The position numbers and the translations under genes were made by a program. The notes beneath the pieces are model-generated. The model was not told the origin of the DNA and did no database searches. It saw only the letters and a program-made list of their open reading frames with translations. From Armatimonadota bacterium (GTDB lineage Bacteria; Armatimonadota; UBA10988), in the NCBI GenBank assembly GCA_016235455.1, contig JACRKZ010000040.1, forward strand, positions 1 to 37,409: DNA of 37,409 nucleotides. The letters are read 5' to 3'. Shown here in pieces: positions 8,630-16,436 of this stretch. Every line of letters begins with the position of its first letter. The first letter of the stretch is position 1.

Positions 8630-8648
8630 GCCTGTCTCCTCCGCACAC

Positions 8649-8679
8649 CGCTGGGTCCACAGGACCACGCGTCCCAGCG
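8649..8679. other. Hairpin in the leader of the propeller gene
   Basis: A 7-bp perfect stem (8649-8655 with 8673-8679) encloses a second small GTCC/GGAC pairing. It lies about 20 bases upstream of the start at 8629. It may influence translation initiation; no known regulatory RNA is recognised. Confidence 0.25.
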
Positions 8680-8778
8680 ACCCGCATGTCGCCCAGGTGT
8701 TGGACAACGCCGCGCCCCAAACGACGCGGCAAACCCAAGCCGACGCGCCATTGTAGCAGATCCGAACGCGGCATGCAG

Positions 8779-8846
8779 GCCGATTCGCCGTTGAATCGGC
8801 CCAGCCGGCGCGAAAACGGTGTCAGGGACCGTTTCTTGCGCGCAAG
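8779..8846. repeat. Cluster of short palindromes between two co-directional genes
   Basis: Three inverted repeats lie close together in the 236-bp gap between the Gfo/Idh gene and the propeller gene. They are 8-bp arms at 8779-8786/8793-8800, 7-bp arms at 8814-8820/8828-8834, and a perfect 12-bp palindrome at 8835-8846. The middle one (AAACGGT...ACCGTTT around GTCAGGG) resembles REP-type palindromes found in intergenic regions of many environmental bacteria. None is followed by a T-run on the minus strand. No gene is visible in this gap. Confidence 0.45.
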
Positions 8847-8865
8847 ATTCGCGGAGCCGCCTTGG

Positions 8866-9864
8866 CTAGCGAGCCTTGACCTTGACCACGCTGCCCGTGC
8901 GCGCGGACTCATAGATGGCGTCCATGAGTTCGCTCTGGTTGATGCCGTTGAGCGGGCTGGTCTTCGGATCGTCCTTGCCCAGCAGGGCAGCAACGAAGTT
9001 GTCCATCGGGTTGCCCGTGGCGCCCGTGATGTGCGGGTACTTGACGGCCTGGCCGTTCTTCCAGATCTTGATCCACGAGCCGCCCCAGCCGTCGACCTCG
9101 ACGCGGCCGCCGTCGAAGGCGAGCATCAGGCCGGCGCCGGAATCGGGGCAGTTGCCGCCGACGACGATGGTGGCGAACGTGCCGCTGGCGAAGCGGATGT
9201 TCACGCTACCGTTGATGTCCACAGGCGTGTCGATGTTGTCGACGAAGGCCTGCACCTGGTCCACCTGCTGCTCGACCAGCCAGACCAGCGAGTTGAACAG
9301 GTGCGCGCCACTGTCGTACATCTGCCCGCCGCCCGACAGGGCCGGGTCCTGGCGCCACGTGCCGCGCGTGCCCTTGCGCCAGTTCTGCGTCAGCCAGCCG
9401 CTGATCAACTCCAGCTTGCCCAGTTCGCCCGAGCGGATCAGCTCGCGCAGGTAGGCGAACTCGGGTGTGCACGGGGTGTTGTAGCCGATGGTCAGCAGCT
9501 TGCCCGTCTCCTTGACCTTGGCCGCCAGGGCGTGGGCCTGGTCCGAGTCGGTGACCATGGGCTTTTCCATGAGCACGTTCACGCCGGCTTCCAGCGCCTG
9601 CACGCCCTGCTCGTAGTGCAGCGTGTGCGGGGTGACGATGGCCACGCCGTCGAGCTTGGCCTCGGCATACATCTTGGCCGGGTCCGTGTAGATGGCCGGC
9701 TTGGTGGCGTAGTCGCTCAGGCAGCGCTTGATGAAGCCCTCAACCTGTGCCTCGCTGACGTCGCACAGCGCGACGATCTCACAGTCGGGGTTGACCTTGA
9801 AGCGGCTGGCATGAGCGCCGGCCATGCCACCACAGCCCAGAATACCGATACGTACCTTCGACAT
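8866..9864 (-). CDS. Gfo/Idh/MocA family NAD(P)-dependent oxidoreductase
   Basis: This 332-residue cytoplasmic dehydrogenase acts on an unknown sugar or inositol-like substrate. The N-terminal Rossmann fold shows R-I-G-I-L-G-C-G-G-M-A-G at 5-16. The E-K-P motif (100-102) contains the catalytic-loop Lys typical of the family. The second domain carries D-x-x-x-H (D184, H188), which fits the family's conserved Asp/His pair. The length matches the usual 330-390. The start at 9864 has GAGG about 9 bases upstream, and the Rossmann strand starts within a few residues. No signal peptide is seen, although many planctomycete homologues have one. It lies downstream of, and is separated by a terminator from, the outer-membrane gene on the same strand. 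Confidence 0.9.
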   Translation of the reverse strand: MSKVRIGILGCGGMAGAHASRFKVNPDCEIVALCDVSEAQVEGFIKRCLSDYATKPAIYTDPAKMYAEAKLDGVAIVTPHTLHYEQGVQALEAGVNVLMEKPMVTDSDQAHALAAKVKETGKLLTIGYNTPCTPEFAYLRELIRSGELGKLELISGWLTQNWRKGTRGTWRQDPALSGGGQMYDSGAHLFNSLVWLVEQQVDQVQAFVDNIDTPVDINGSVNIRFASGTFATIVVGGNCPDSGAGLMLAFDGGRVEVDGWGGSWIKIWKNGQAVKYPHITGATGNPMDNFVAALLGKDDPKTSPLNGINQSELMDAIYESARTGSVVKVKAR

Positions 9865-9945
9865 CAGTTCATCCTCTAGAGCGGAGTTGGCCGCCGTTTC
9901 GGCGAACGGGCGCGCCCTCCTTCGGCCAGCTTTGGCCAAACACAA

Positions 9946-9982
9946 AAAGACAGCGTCGAGCGGATCCACTCCGCTCGACGCT
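9946..9982 (-). terminator. Rho-independent terminator of the outer-membrane barrel gene
   Basis: Read on the minus strand, a perfect 13-bp stem (arms 9970-9982 and 9952-9964, 5-nt loop) is followed by GTCTTTTTGTG. It lies 27 bases after the stop at 10009 and upstream of the Gfo/Idh gene, so it should insulate the two genes. Confidence 0.85.
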
Positions 9983-10008
9983 GCTCCGAATGGGGCTGGC
10001 GCCGCCGA

Positions 10009-10794
10009 TCAGAAGGCCGGGCCCAGCTGGCGCGGCAGCCGCAGCGGCTGGGTGCGGGCCAGCTTGGGCGACAGGTTGCAGCCGAAGCCCAGCACCGGGC
10101 GCAGGCTGTTGGCACCGGGGTCGACCTTGTTCGAGGGCAGCCACAGGTCCAGAGTCGGGCCGAAGCTGACGCCGGGCGCGGCCGAGTACCACAGAGCGCC
10201 GCGCACATGGCCGTCACGCCAGCCGTGCACGCCCTGGCCGAACTGCAGGCCCACCGAGCCGGTCAGGTCGAGGCTGAACTTGCTGGTCAGCTTCTGCTCG
10301 CGGGCCGCGGAGAAGCGCAGGTACGAGCCCGGCCGCTCATTGAAGTCATGGAGCAGGTCGATGGTCGGGGCGAACGGCAGGTCGAAGACCGTGCGCAAGT
10401 ACCACTCCTGGGTGCTGCGCCCGCCGGTGTTGTCACCGGCGTAGAGGATGCGGTCCAGGTCACCACTGGGCGAGTAGTAGCTGATACCGCCTTCGATGGC
10501 GGCCAGCGAGCCGATGAGCGGCGGCCGGTAGCGCACGCCGGCGCGGTAGATGCCCTCGGCCAACGCCACGCCGCGCTCGAGCTGCACGTACTGCTGGATA
10601 TCGCCCACGAGGCTGAGCCGCTTGCCCAGCCGGTAATCGATGGTCACGTCGCCTATGATGCCAAACGGCCCTCGCTTGGCGCCGCGGAACACGTAGCTCG
10701 AGTCCACCTGCGCGCCAAACGACACCGCCAGATCGCCGGCCTGAGCCGCGCTCAGCGCCAGCCCGGCAGCCAGCACCACCCGCCACATCCGCAT
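10009..10794 (-). CDS. Putative outer-membrane beta-barrel protein (TorF-like porin family)
   Basis: This 261-residue protein has a short signal peptide (residues 1-19, ending S-A-A-Q-A). Amphipathic beta strands alternate with short turns along its length. S-S-Y-V-F-R-G near 32-38 resembles the start of TorF-family putative porins, which I recall as opening with Y-V-F-R-G. The chain ends in Phe (G-P-A-F), the residue used for recognition by the BAM assembly machinery. It likely sits in the outer membrane, and its presence argues for a diderm cell. The ATG at 10794 has AGGAG 6 bases away. It is divergent from the 988-residue secreted protein, sharing a 112-bp promoter region. The substrate is unknown. 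Confidence 0.7.
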   Translation of the reverse strand: MRMWRVVLAAGLALSAAQAGDLAVSFGAQVDSSYVFRGAKRGPFGIIGDVTIDYRLGKRLSLVGDIQQYVQLERGVALAEGIYRAGVRYRPPLIGSLAAIEGGISYYSPSGDLDRILYAGDNTGGRSTQEWYLRTVFDLPFAPTIDLLHDFNERPGSYLRFSAAREQKLTSKFSLDLTGSVGLQFGQGVHGWRDGHVRGALWYSAAPGVSFGPTLDLWLPSNKVDPGANSLRPVLGFGCNLSPKLARTQPLRLPRQLGPAF

Positions 10795-10906
10795 GGTTCA
10801 CTCCTCACTCCACCCATTGGACAACGCGCAGCGCGCGATGATTCACAAACGCGCGGATGAACCTACGCCGGCTCGCCAACGTCCAACGGTCCACGTGAGG
10901 TGAGCT

Positions 10907-13873
10907 GTGAGACTCCATCGTCTGGCGCTGGTCGTTACGCTGCTGTGCTTGACGGCCGCGGTGCAGGCCACCGCCGGCCCCGGCCGCGTCGCCATCGGCG
11001 GCGTGTTCCCCACGGGCTACGTGGGCACCTTGGCCCGCTACGGTCTGCCGCGCGACGTGCTGTTCGACGCGCAGATGACCGATTCGGCGGTGCTGTCGCG
11101 CTATCAGGTGATCATCGTCGCCGGCATGCCCGACGACGCCGCCGCGCTCCGGGCGCTGGAGAACTACCTGGCCAAGGGCGGCCGCGTCCTGCTCGACCTG
11201 AGTTCGCAGCGCATGGCCATCCCAGGCGTGATGGCCCCCGAGCGGGGTGGCGGCGGCTGGTTCGGCGCACCTCAGCTCAACACCACCGTCGGCATGTCCC
11301 GCTCACCCATGCGTGCCGTGGCCAACAGCCCGCTGGCGCCGGACCTGCTGGCGCAAGCCGCCGTGGCCACCGGTGACGACCCGCGCAGCAAGATCCGCCC
11401 CGGCGGCGTGCCCGACCAGAAGCTGCTGACCAACCCCGTCGTGCTGGCCGAGTACACGGCCACCATCAGCCGGCCGGCCCCAGGCGAGCGCCCGCTGGAT
11501 CCGCGCGAACGCCTGCGCGGCGCCCTGAACGACAACGGGCCAGCGGCCCCGGCCGTGGTCATGGGCACGCGCGGCGCCGGCCGCGTGGTCCTGTGCGGCC
11601 CGATGATCGGGATGGCCAGCTCGCTCATGGGCGCCGACTACGACGCCCTGGTGCTGGGCATGTTGCGCGTCATCAGCGATGGCCGCTGCGTGCCGCAACT
11701 CGATCCCGAAGGCCCGCGCCTGGGCCGCAAGGAGAGCCTGCGCAGCCAGGGCGAGACTGACACCGAGGTGCCGGACGCTCCCCAGGCCGACAGCGGCCGC
11801 CCGGACGGACCCGGCCAGCGCTCCGCGCTGCCGGCCGGCGTCGCCGAACTGGCCGCCGACCAGCCCGATGAGTACAACGTCACCGGCAAGCTCGGGGCCT
11901 CGCCCAGCGAACTGCTGCTGCACTACTGGAACGCGTCGAACCTGGTCAAGGTGACCGTCAGCGCCAACTCGGCGCAGATCACCCGCATCTCCGGCGGCAG
12001 CGCCAAGGTGCTGGAAGACGCACGGCTCGGTCTGGCGCCGGGCACCCCGTTCACGGTGAAGATGCGCGTGGACAAGCTGCTGCTGACCGCGGGCACCACC
12101 TACCTGTCGGCCGACCTGACCGGCGTCCACCGGGGCAGCATGGGCGCCCGCGGCTTCCAGCCGCCGGCCGAGCTCCAGCAGGTGGAATCGGTCTACTTCG
12201 CCGACGACTTCATGCGCACCAACGACTCCCAGGGCGGCTGGGAGACCCTCGGCGGCACCTGGCAGACCGCGCCGGTGCAGAACCCCGATATGGGTGCCAA
12301 TCCGTTCTCCTACAAAGTCGATACCCCCGCAGGCCCGGCTGTGGCGCTGCAGGGCAGCGCCACCTGGGATGAGTACAAGTACACCTGCGCTGTGCGCCCC
12401 ACCGCCGCGGGCGGCCAGGTCGGGCTCGGCTGGTACGCCCGCGATGCCAAGAACATGTACCTGTTCCGGGCCGCCGTGCGCACCGATGAGAAGCCCGTCA
12501 CCAAGGGTCTGGCGCTGGTCAAGCTGGTCGACGGCAAGGAGACGGTGCTGGCCGAATCCGACGGCGGGTTCGCCAATGGCCAGTGGTACCGCGTCATGGT
12601 CAAGGCCGAAGGGCCGTGGCTGGGCGTCTTCGTGGACGGCCAGAAGGTGTTCGGCGCCAAGGACACGACGTTCGACAGCGGCAAGGTCGCGCTCGGCGCC
12701 GACCACACGTCGGCCCGCTTCGACGATGTCGAGGTGGAATCGGTGGTCATCGCCGCCCAGCAGGGCCAGGAACTGCGCGGTAAGGTGCCTGACTTCGCCG
12801 GCATCATCGATGTCGATTCCTGGGCTGGTCCGGCCACAGTGTGGGAGCCCGATCCCGACACCGGCGGGTTGTTCTGGCGCCGCAACGCGTTCTTTGGCGA
12901 CGTGAACCTGCGCTACGACATCGCCAAGCTGCCCGATGGCGGCGCGGCCACGCTGATCGTCGATGGCGACGGCAGGAGCCTCAACTCCGGTCTGTCACTG
13001 GACATCAAGCGCACCGGCAAGTCCGCCCAGGTGGAACTGCGTCGCGCCGGCCAGTCGCTGGGTTCGGCCACCACCGCGGTGGGTGACACCACGGCCATCG
13101 AGATCGAGCGCAAGGGCTCGCGCGTGGTCGGCCTGGTGGAGGGCAAGGCGCTGATCAGCGGCGATGCGGGCAACACCGGCAGCGGCCGCCTGGCCTTCCG
13201 GGCCGAAGGCTACAAGCCGCGCGTCTCGGGCCTGACGCTGTGGTCGCAGAACCTGCGCGACTACACCTTCGACTCCGCGCCCGTGGACTGGTGGGTCGGC
13301 AGCGGCGACTGGGACGTCACCAACCGCTGGAGCTGCACACCCGACTGGTCGTGGTTCGGCGGCGTCAGCAAGGCTACCGGCGACCAGACGGCCTGCATCT
13401 GGAACAAGCAGGAGTACGCGGGCGATGTGGTGGTCGACTACTACGCCGGCCCCAAGATGCTCGGCGGCCCCAATGTGCGCGACTTCTTCGGCCAGCAGAA
13501 GACCAAGGAACGCAATGGCGACCTCAACTGTGTCATCTGCGGCGACGGCCTGAACGCCAAGAGCGGCTACAGCTTCATCGTCTGCCCCGAGGGCGGCGGC
13601 GCGAGCATCCTGCGACAGGGCGTGGCCGTGGCCAGCAACCCGAACTTCAGGCTGTTCACGCGCGCCCACAACCGCTGGGCCAACATGCGCGCCGAGCGCC
13701 ATGGCGCCACGGTGCAACTCTTTGTCGACGGCCAGGTGGTGGTGCAGTACACCGATGCCAATCCGCTGCCGGGCGGCTATGTCGGCGTGTGGACGCAAGA
13801 CAACGGCATCATGGTGCCGCGCGTGACCATCGCCTTCGAGAAGCTGGGCCAGTCGCTGCTGTCCCTGCGCTAG
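10907..13873 (+). CDS. Large secreted protein: GATase1-like N-domain plus three concanavalin-like (DUF1080/LamG-type) regions
   Basis: This 988-residue protein has a signal peptide (1-23, ending Q-A-T-A). Residues about 25-260 alternate hydrophobic strands and helices (Y-Q-V-I-I-V-A-G-M-P, G-G-R-V-L-L-D-L, G-R-V-V-L-C-G-P). That looks like the class I glutamine-amidotransferase-like or trimerisation fold seen in secreted glycoside-hydrolase-associated proteins. A Pro/Gly/Asp-rich linker covers about 270-310. Three beta-sandwich regions follow at about 428-625, 631-775 and 781-988. They contain F-A-D-D-F, W-Y-R-V-M-V-K-A-E-G and L-F-V-D-G-Q-V-V type motifs of LamG/DUF1080 domains. The GTG start is supported by GAGGTGAG. 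It is probably extracellular and carbohydrate- or surface-binding. No catalytic residues can be assigned. Confidence 0.75.
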   Translation: MRLHRLALVVTLLCLTAAVQATAGPGRVAIGGVFPTGYVGTLARYGLPRDVLFDAQMTDSAVLSRYQVIIVAGMPDDAAALRALENYLAKGGRVLLDLSSQRMAIPGVMAPERGGGGWFGAPQLNTTVGMSRSPMRAVANSPLAPDLLAQAAVATGDDPRSKIRPGGVPDQKLLTNPVVLAEYTATISRPAPGERPLDPRERLRGALNDNGPAAPAVVMGTRGAGRVVLCGPMIGMASSLMGADYDALVLGMLRVISDGRCVPQLDPEGPRLGRKESLRSQGETDTEVPDAPQADSGRPDGPGQRSALPAGVAELAADQPDEYNVTGKLGASPSELLLHYWNASNLVKVTVSANSAQITRISGGSAKVLEDARLGLAPGTPFTVKMRVDKLLLTAGTTYLSADLTGVHRGSMGARGFQPPAELQQVESVYFADDFMRTNDSQGGWETLGGTWQTAPVQNPDMGANPFSYKVDTPAGPAVALQGSATWDEYKYTCAVRPTAAGGQVGLGWYARDAKNMYLFRAAVRTDEKPVTKGLALVKLVDGKETVLAESDGGFANGQWYRVMVKAEGPWLGVFVDGQKVFGAKDTTFDSGKVALGADHTSARFDDVEVESVVIAAQQGQELRGKVPDFAGIIDVDSWAGPATVWEPDPDTGGLFWRRNAFFGDVNLRYDIAKLPDGGAATLIVDGDGRSLNSGLSLDIKRTGKSAQVELRRAGQSLGSATTAVGDTTAIEIERKGSRVVGLVEGKALISGDAGNTGSGRLAFRAEGYKPRVSGLTLWSQNLRDYTFDSAPVDWWVGSGDWDVTNRWSCTPDWSWFGGVSKATGDQTACIWNKQEYAGDVVVDYYAGPKMLGGPNVRDFFGQQKTKERNGDLNCVICGDGLNAKSGYSFIVCPEGGGASILRQGVAVASNPNFRLFTRAHNRWANMRAERHGATVQLFVDGQVVVQYTDANPLPGGYVGVWTQDNGIMVPRVTIAFEKLGQSLLSLR

Positions 13874-13880
13874 ATCACAG

Positions 13881-13989
13881 ACAGAGGGCCGAAGGCCCGG
13901 CGTCATATCAGCCTGGGGCAACGTCCCAGGTTGGCGCCATAGCCCAGGGCGATGCCCTGGGCTATGGCGCCAGGCCTTTGGCCCTCTGT
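13881..13989. repeat. 109-bp multibranched palindromic intergenic element
   Basis: The element almost fills the gap between two convergent genes. A 17-bp outer stem (13881-13897 with 13973-13989, one G-T pair) encloses a 6-bp hairpin (13912-13917/13925-13930). It also encloses a perfect 19-bp hairpin with a 3-nt loop (13932-13950/13954-13972). The second hairpin abuts the outer stem. The CCAGGGC-GAT-GCCCTGG core is like palindromes I recall as abundant in planctomycete and related genomes. It could act as a bidirectional transcription stop or be a mobile REP/MITE-like unit. Confidence 0.75.
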
Positions 13990-13999
13990 TGATTGCGGC

Positions 14000-14470
14000 T
14001 CAGTCGAGCCAGCGCCTCACGGCGACGATCTCCCAGCCTTCGGCCGTCGGCGCCGCGACCACGTCGAGTCGTGAACCGACGGCCAGCGCGTGGTCGGTGG
14101 CGTGGAAGGCGGGCAGCCTGAGGCTGGGGCCTTGGGTCGTGCGCAGTTCGATGCCATCGTCGCCCATGGCCGCGACCTCGGCCTGCAGTCCGTGCCAGGC
14201 GAGGATCTTGCAGAGCTTGGCGCCGCGACAGCCGAACAGGTCGGCCTCCTCCACCAGCAGACGCGCGTGGATGCGCGCACCGTCGGTCAGGCCCAGTCGC
14301 CGCACCAGGTCGCTGGACACCTCGGCCACATCGCCGATATCGCTGCAGTAAAGGGCGGTGCCGTCTTCCAGGACATTGAGTGTGCCCAGCCCTCCATAGA
14401 TGCGGGGCGGTGACTCAGTCACCGCCGGGCCGGCCCCCGCGGGAGCCGGCCTAGGATTCACGGACAGCAT
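14000..14470 (-). CDS. Small protein resembling the RNA-binding OB domain of transcription terminator Rho
   Basis: This 156-residue soluble protein has no signal peptide. Residues about 27-75 carry G-T-L-N-V-L-E-D-G, then D-V-A-E-V-S-S-D-L-V-R-R-L-G-L-T-D-G-A-R-I-H-A-R-L. This lines up by eye with the cold-shock-like RNA-binding domain of the Rho protein encoded in the same window ([33 protein letters not shown]). No ATPase domain follows. A second beta-rich part fills 80-156. I chose the ATG at 14470, with GGAGG 10 bases upstream. The first 25 or so residues are encoded by palindromic DNA and are low complexity (Pro/Ala). It is possibly an RNA-binding regulator. The function is unproven. Confidence 0.6.
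   Translation of the reverse strand: MLSVNPRPAPAGAGPAVTESPPRIYGGLGTLNVLEDGTALYCSDIGDVAEVSSDLVRRLGLTDGARIHARLLVEEADLFGCRGAKLCKILAWHGLQAEVAAMGDDGIELRTTQGPSLRLPAFHATDHALAVGSRLDVVAAPTAEGWEIVAVRRWLD
14406..14450. repeat. Two adjacent palindromes inside the 5' end of the Rho-OB-like gene
   Basis: A 21-bp odd palindrome (14406-14426, 10-bp perfect arms around one base) is followed by a 22-bp near-palindrome (14429-14450, two mismatched positions). Together they look like an intergenic REP-type unit. They encode the low-complexity N-terminus of the gene starting at 14470. Confidence 0.5.
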
Positions 14471-14488
14471 GATGAGGATACCTCCGCG

Positions 14489-14517
14489 GGTCGCGGCACA
14501 GGATGAAATGCGACCCA
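14489..14517. other. Leader hairpin upstream of the Rho-OB-like gene
   Basis: A 7-bp perfect stem (GGGTCGC/GCGACCC on the minus strand) ends next to the GGAGG ribosome site of the gene starting at 14470. It is a possible translational control element. No known riboswitch is recognised. Confidence 0.25.
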
Positions 14518-14571
14518 CTACTCTTTTATGTGGACCCTTCGGAGGCGTGCGGTGTTACAGCGGTCTGAACG

Positions 14572-15732
14572 TCAGGCGCCTTCGCTCTGGCGCCGATGCC
14601 AATCGTCGTCCCACAGGTTGAAGTCGCGCTCGACGAATGGGTGCTCGGCGATGGCCTCCTCGTTGAGCTCGACGCCCAGGCCGGGACCCGACGGCAGGCT
14701 GAAGCAGCCGTCGGCGGGATCGACCTGCGGCAGGCCCGTGGCCACCGTGCCGACCCACGAGTCGACGAAGTCGTTGAAGTACTCCTGGATCTTGAAGTTG
14801 GGCAACGTGGCATCGAGATGCAGGCAGGCGGCGGTGGAGACGGGGCCGCCGACGTTGTGCGGCGCCACCATCATGTAGCGCACCTCGGCCATGGCGGCCA
14901 GCTTCTTGCCCTCCAGCAGGCCGCAGGTGTTGGTGATGTCGGGCTGGATGATGTCGCAGGCCTGCTCCTCGAACAGCTCGCGGAACTCCCACTTGTTGAC
15001 CAGCCGCTCACCCGTGGCCACCGGCAGGTTGATCTTCTCGCTGGCCTTCTTCAGGGCCTTGAGGTTGTCCGGCGGAACCGGCTCCTCCACCCAACTCGGC
15101 TCGAACGGCTCCAGGTCGCGCGCGATGGCGATGGCCTGGTGCGGCGAGAAGCGGCCGTGCATCTCGATGAGGATCTCCACCTCCGGCCCGACGGCATCGC
15201 GCACGGCGGCGACGATGTCCAGGGCGAGGACTTTCTCCCGGCGCTCCAGCTCATACCAGCCGGCGCCAAACGGATCGAGCTTGAGGCCGCGATAGCCGCG
15301 CGCGACCACCCGCTTGGCGGCGGCGTGGAAGTCGTCGGGCCGGCGCTCAACGGTGTACCAGCCGTTGGCATAGGCCTTAATGCGCTCGCGCATGGGTCCG
15401 CCGAGCAGGTTGTAGACCGGCTGCCCGCAGGCCTTGCCGATGATGTCCCAGCAGGCGATCTCGATCAGGCCGATGCCGCAGCTGGCCACCACGCCTGCGC
15501 GCACGAAGTCGTCGCGGAACATGCGGCTGACCATGGCCTCGATGGCAAACGGGTCCTCGCCGAGGATGTGCCGCTTCTTGGCCGAGTTCAGGTAGGCCAG
15601 CAGGTCGGCGGTGCGGTTGGGCAGCCGGCACTCGCCGATGCCCACAAGGCCTTCGTCGGTGTGGACCTTGACGAACGTCAGGTCACGCCACGGCGTGCTC
15701 AGGGCCAGGGTTTGTACGTCGGTGATCTTCAT
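14572..15732 (-). CDS. Mandelate racemase/enolase superfamily sugar-acid dehydratase (galactonate/mannonate dehydratase-like)
   Basis: This 386-residue cytoplasmic enzyme probably dehydrates a sugar acid to a 2-keto-3-deoxy acid. The N-terminal capping domain is followed by a TIM barrel. K151-x-D153 lies on the second strand. The expected metal ligands are E190 (in I-E-M-H-G), E216 or E217 (W-V-E-E-P) and E242 (G-E-R). H192 and H292 (A-P-H-N) are the likely acid/base residues, as in D-galactonate and D-mannonate dehydratases. The first metal ligand reads Glu rather than the more usual Asp. The length and the C-terminal P-G-L-G-V motif are normal. The ATG at 15732 is preceded by GAGG 10 bases upstream. 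The exact substrate cannot be assigned. Confidence 0.88.
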   Translation of the reverse strand: MKITDVQTLALSTPWRDLTFVKVHTDEGLVGIGECRLPNRTADLLAYLNSAKKRHILGEDPFAIEAMVSRMFRDDFVRAGVVASCGIGLIEIACWDIIGKACGQPVYNLLGGPMRERIKAYANGWYTVERRPDDFHAAAKRVVARGYRGLKLDPFGAGWYELERREKVLALDIVAAVRDAVGPEVEILIEMHGRFSPHQAIAIARDLEPFEPSWVEEPVPPDNLKALKKASEKINLPVATGERLVNKWEFRELFEEQACDIIQPDITNTCGLLEGKKLAAMAEVRYMMVAPHNVGGPVSTAACLHLDATLPNFKIQEYFNDFVDSWVGTVATGLPQVDPADGCFSLPSGPGLGVELNEEAIAEHPFVERDFNLWDDDWHRRQSEGA

Positions 15733-15782
15733 CGCGGGCCAACCTCGTCACAGCGGGATTGTGCCCCTCCCGCGACGCAAGG

Positions 15783-16412
15783 TCAACCCGCTGGGTCAGG
15801 AGCCGGCAGGTCTACCGCCGCCGACAGCCCGCCGCAGGCATACACCTGCACGCGCCGCGCGTCTTTGGCCGCCAGGAACCGCACGCGCAGCCGCTGCTCA
15901 CCGGTTAGCAGGCCGTGCGCCAGCGGCACATACCGCGCGCCGTCCCAGACCTCGACCTGGCGCACCGCCAGTTGGATCTCGGCGACCACGCTGGCGCCGG
16001 AGCCACGCCGCCAACTGCGCAACGCGGCCCACTCCGCATCAGGATCGTCGATCTCGCGCCAGATGGCGAGTTCAGCCGGCTCCCACTCGACCGGGACATC
16101 GCTCTGCCGCCGCGGGGTGACCGTCACCTCCACCGAGTACGCCACCTCACCCTCGTCCAGCGATGGCTGGTCGCCACAGCGTTTGACGTCATGCACCAAC
16201 ATGCCGCAGTCCTTGGCGCCGCCAAGGCGAGCCGCAACGATGCGTGCGCCGGTCGCGCCAAGCCAGATCATCCGAGTCTGCGCCACCATGTACGCGGCAA
16301 AGGCCAGCAGCAATAGCGCGCCCCACCACGGCAGATGCGCGAGGGCGATGGCCAGGACAATGAGCAGCACCAGCAGCAAGCCGATGGCGACGTAGTAGCC
16401 GAGGGTCTTCAT
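15783..16412 (-). CDS. Membrane protein of unknown function, tandem paralogue 3 of 3
   Basis: This 209-residue protein has an N-terminal hairpin of two hydrophobic segments (about 5-25 and 28-45) joined by H-L-P-W-W-G. A soluble C-terminal part of about 160 residues follows, ending with P-L-A-H-G-L-L-T-G-E-Q-R-L-R-V and a beta-rich tail. It shares the H-L-P-W-W-G-A-L-L-L turn and the G-E-Q-R-L-R-V motif with the next upstream gene. The ATG at 16412 has GGGGAC as ribosome site. It is the last of three tandem copies, 24 bases after the middle one. I do not recognise the family. A membrane-anchored cytoplasmic or periplasmic domain is the most I can infer. Confidence 0.7.
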   Translation of the reverse strand: MKTLGYYVAIGLLLVLLIVLAIALAHLPWWGALLLLAFAAYMVAQTRMIWLGATGARIVAARLGGAKDCGMLVHDVKRCGDQPSLDEGEVAYSVEVTVTPRRQSDVPVEWEPAELAIWREIDDPDAEWAALRSWRRGSGASVVAEIQLAVRQVEVWDGARYVPLAHGLLTGEQRLRVRFLAAKDARRVQVYACGGLSAAVDLPAPDPAG

Positions 16413-16436
16413 CTTGTGTCCCCGCCCCGACAAGCG

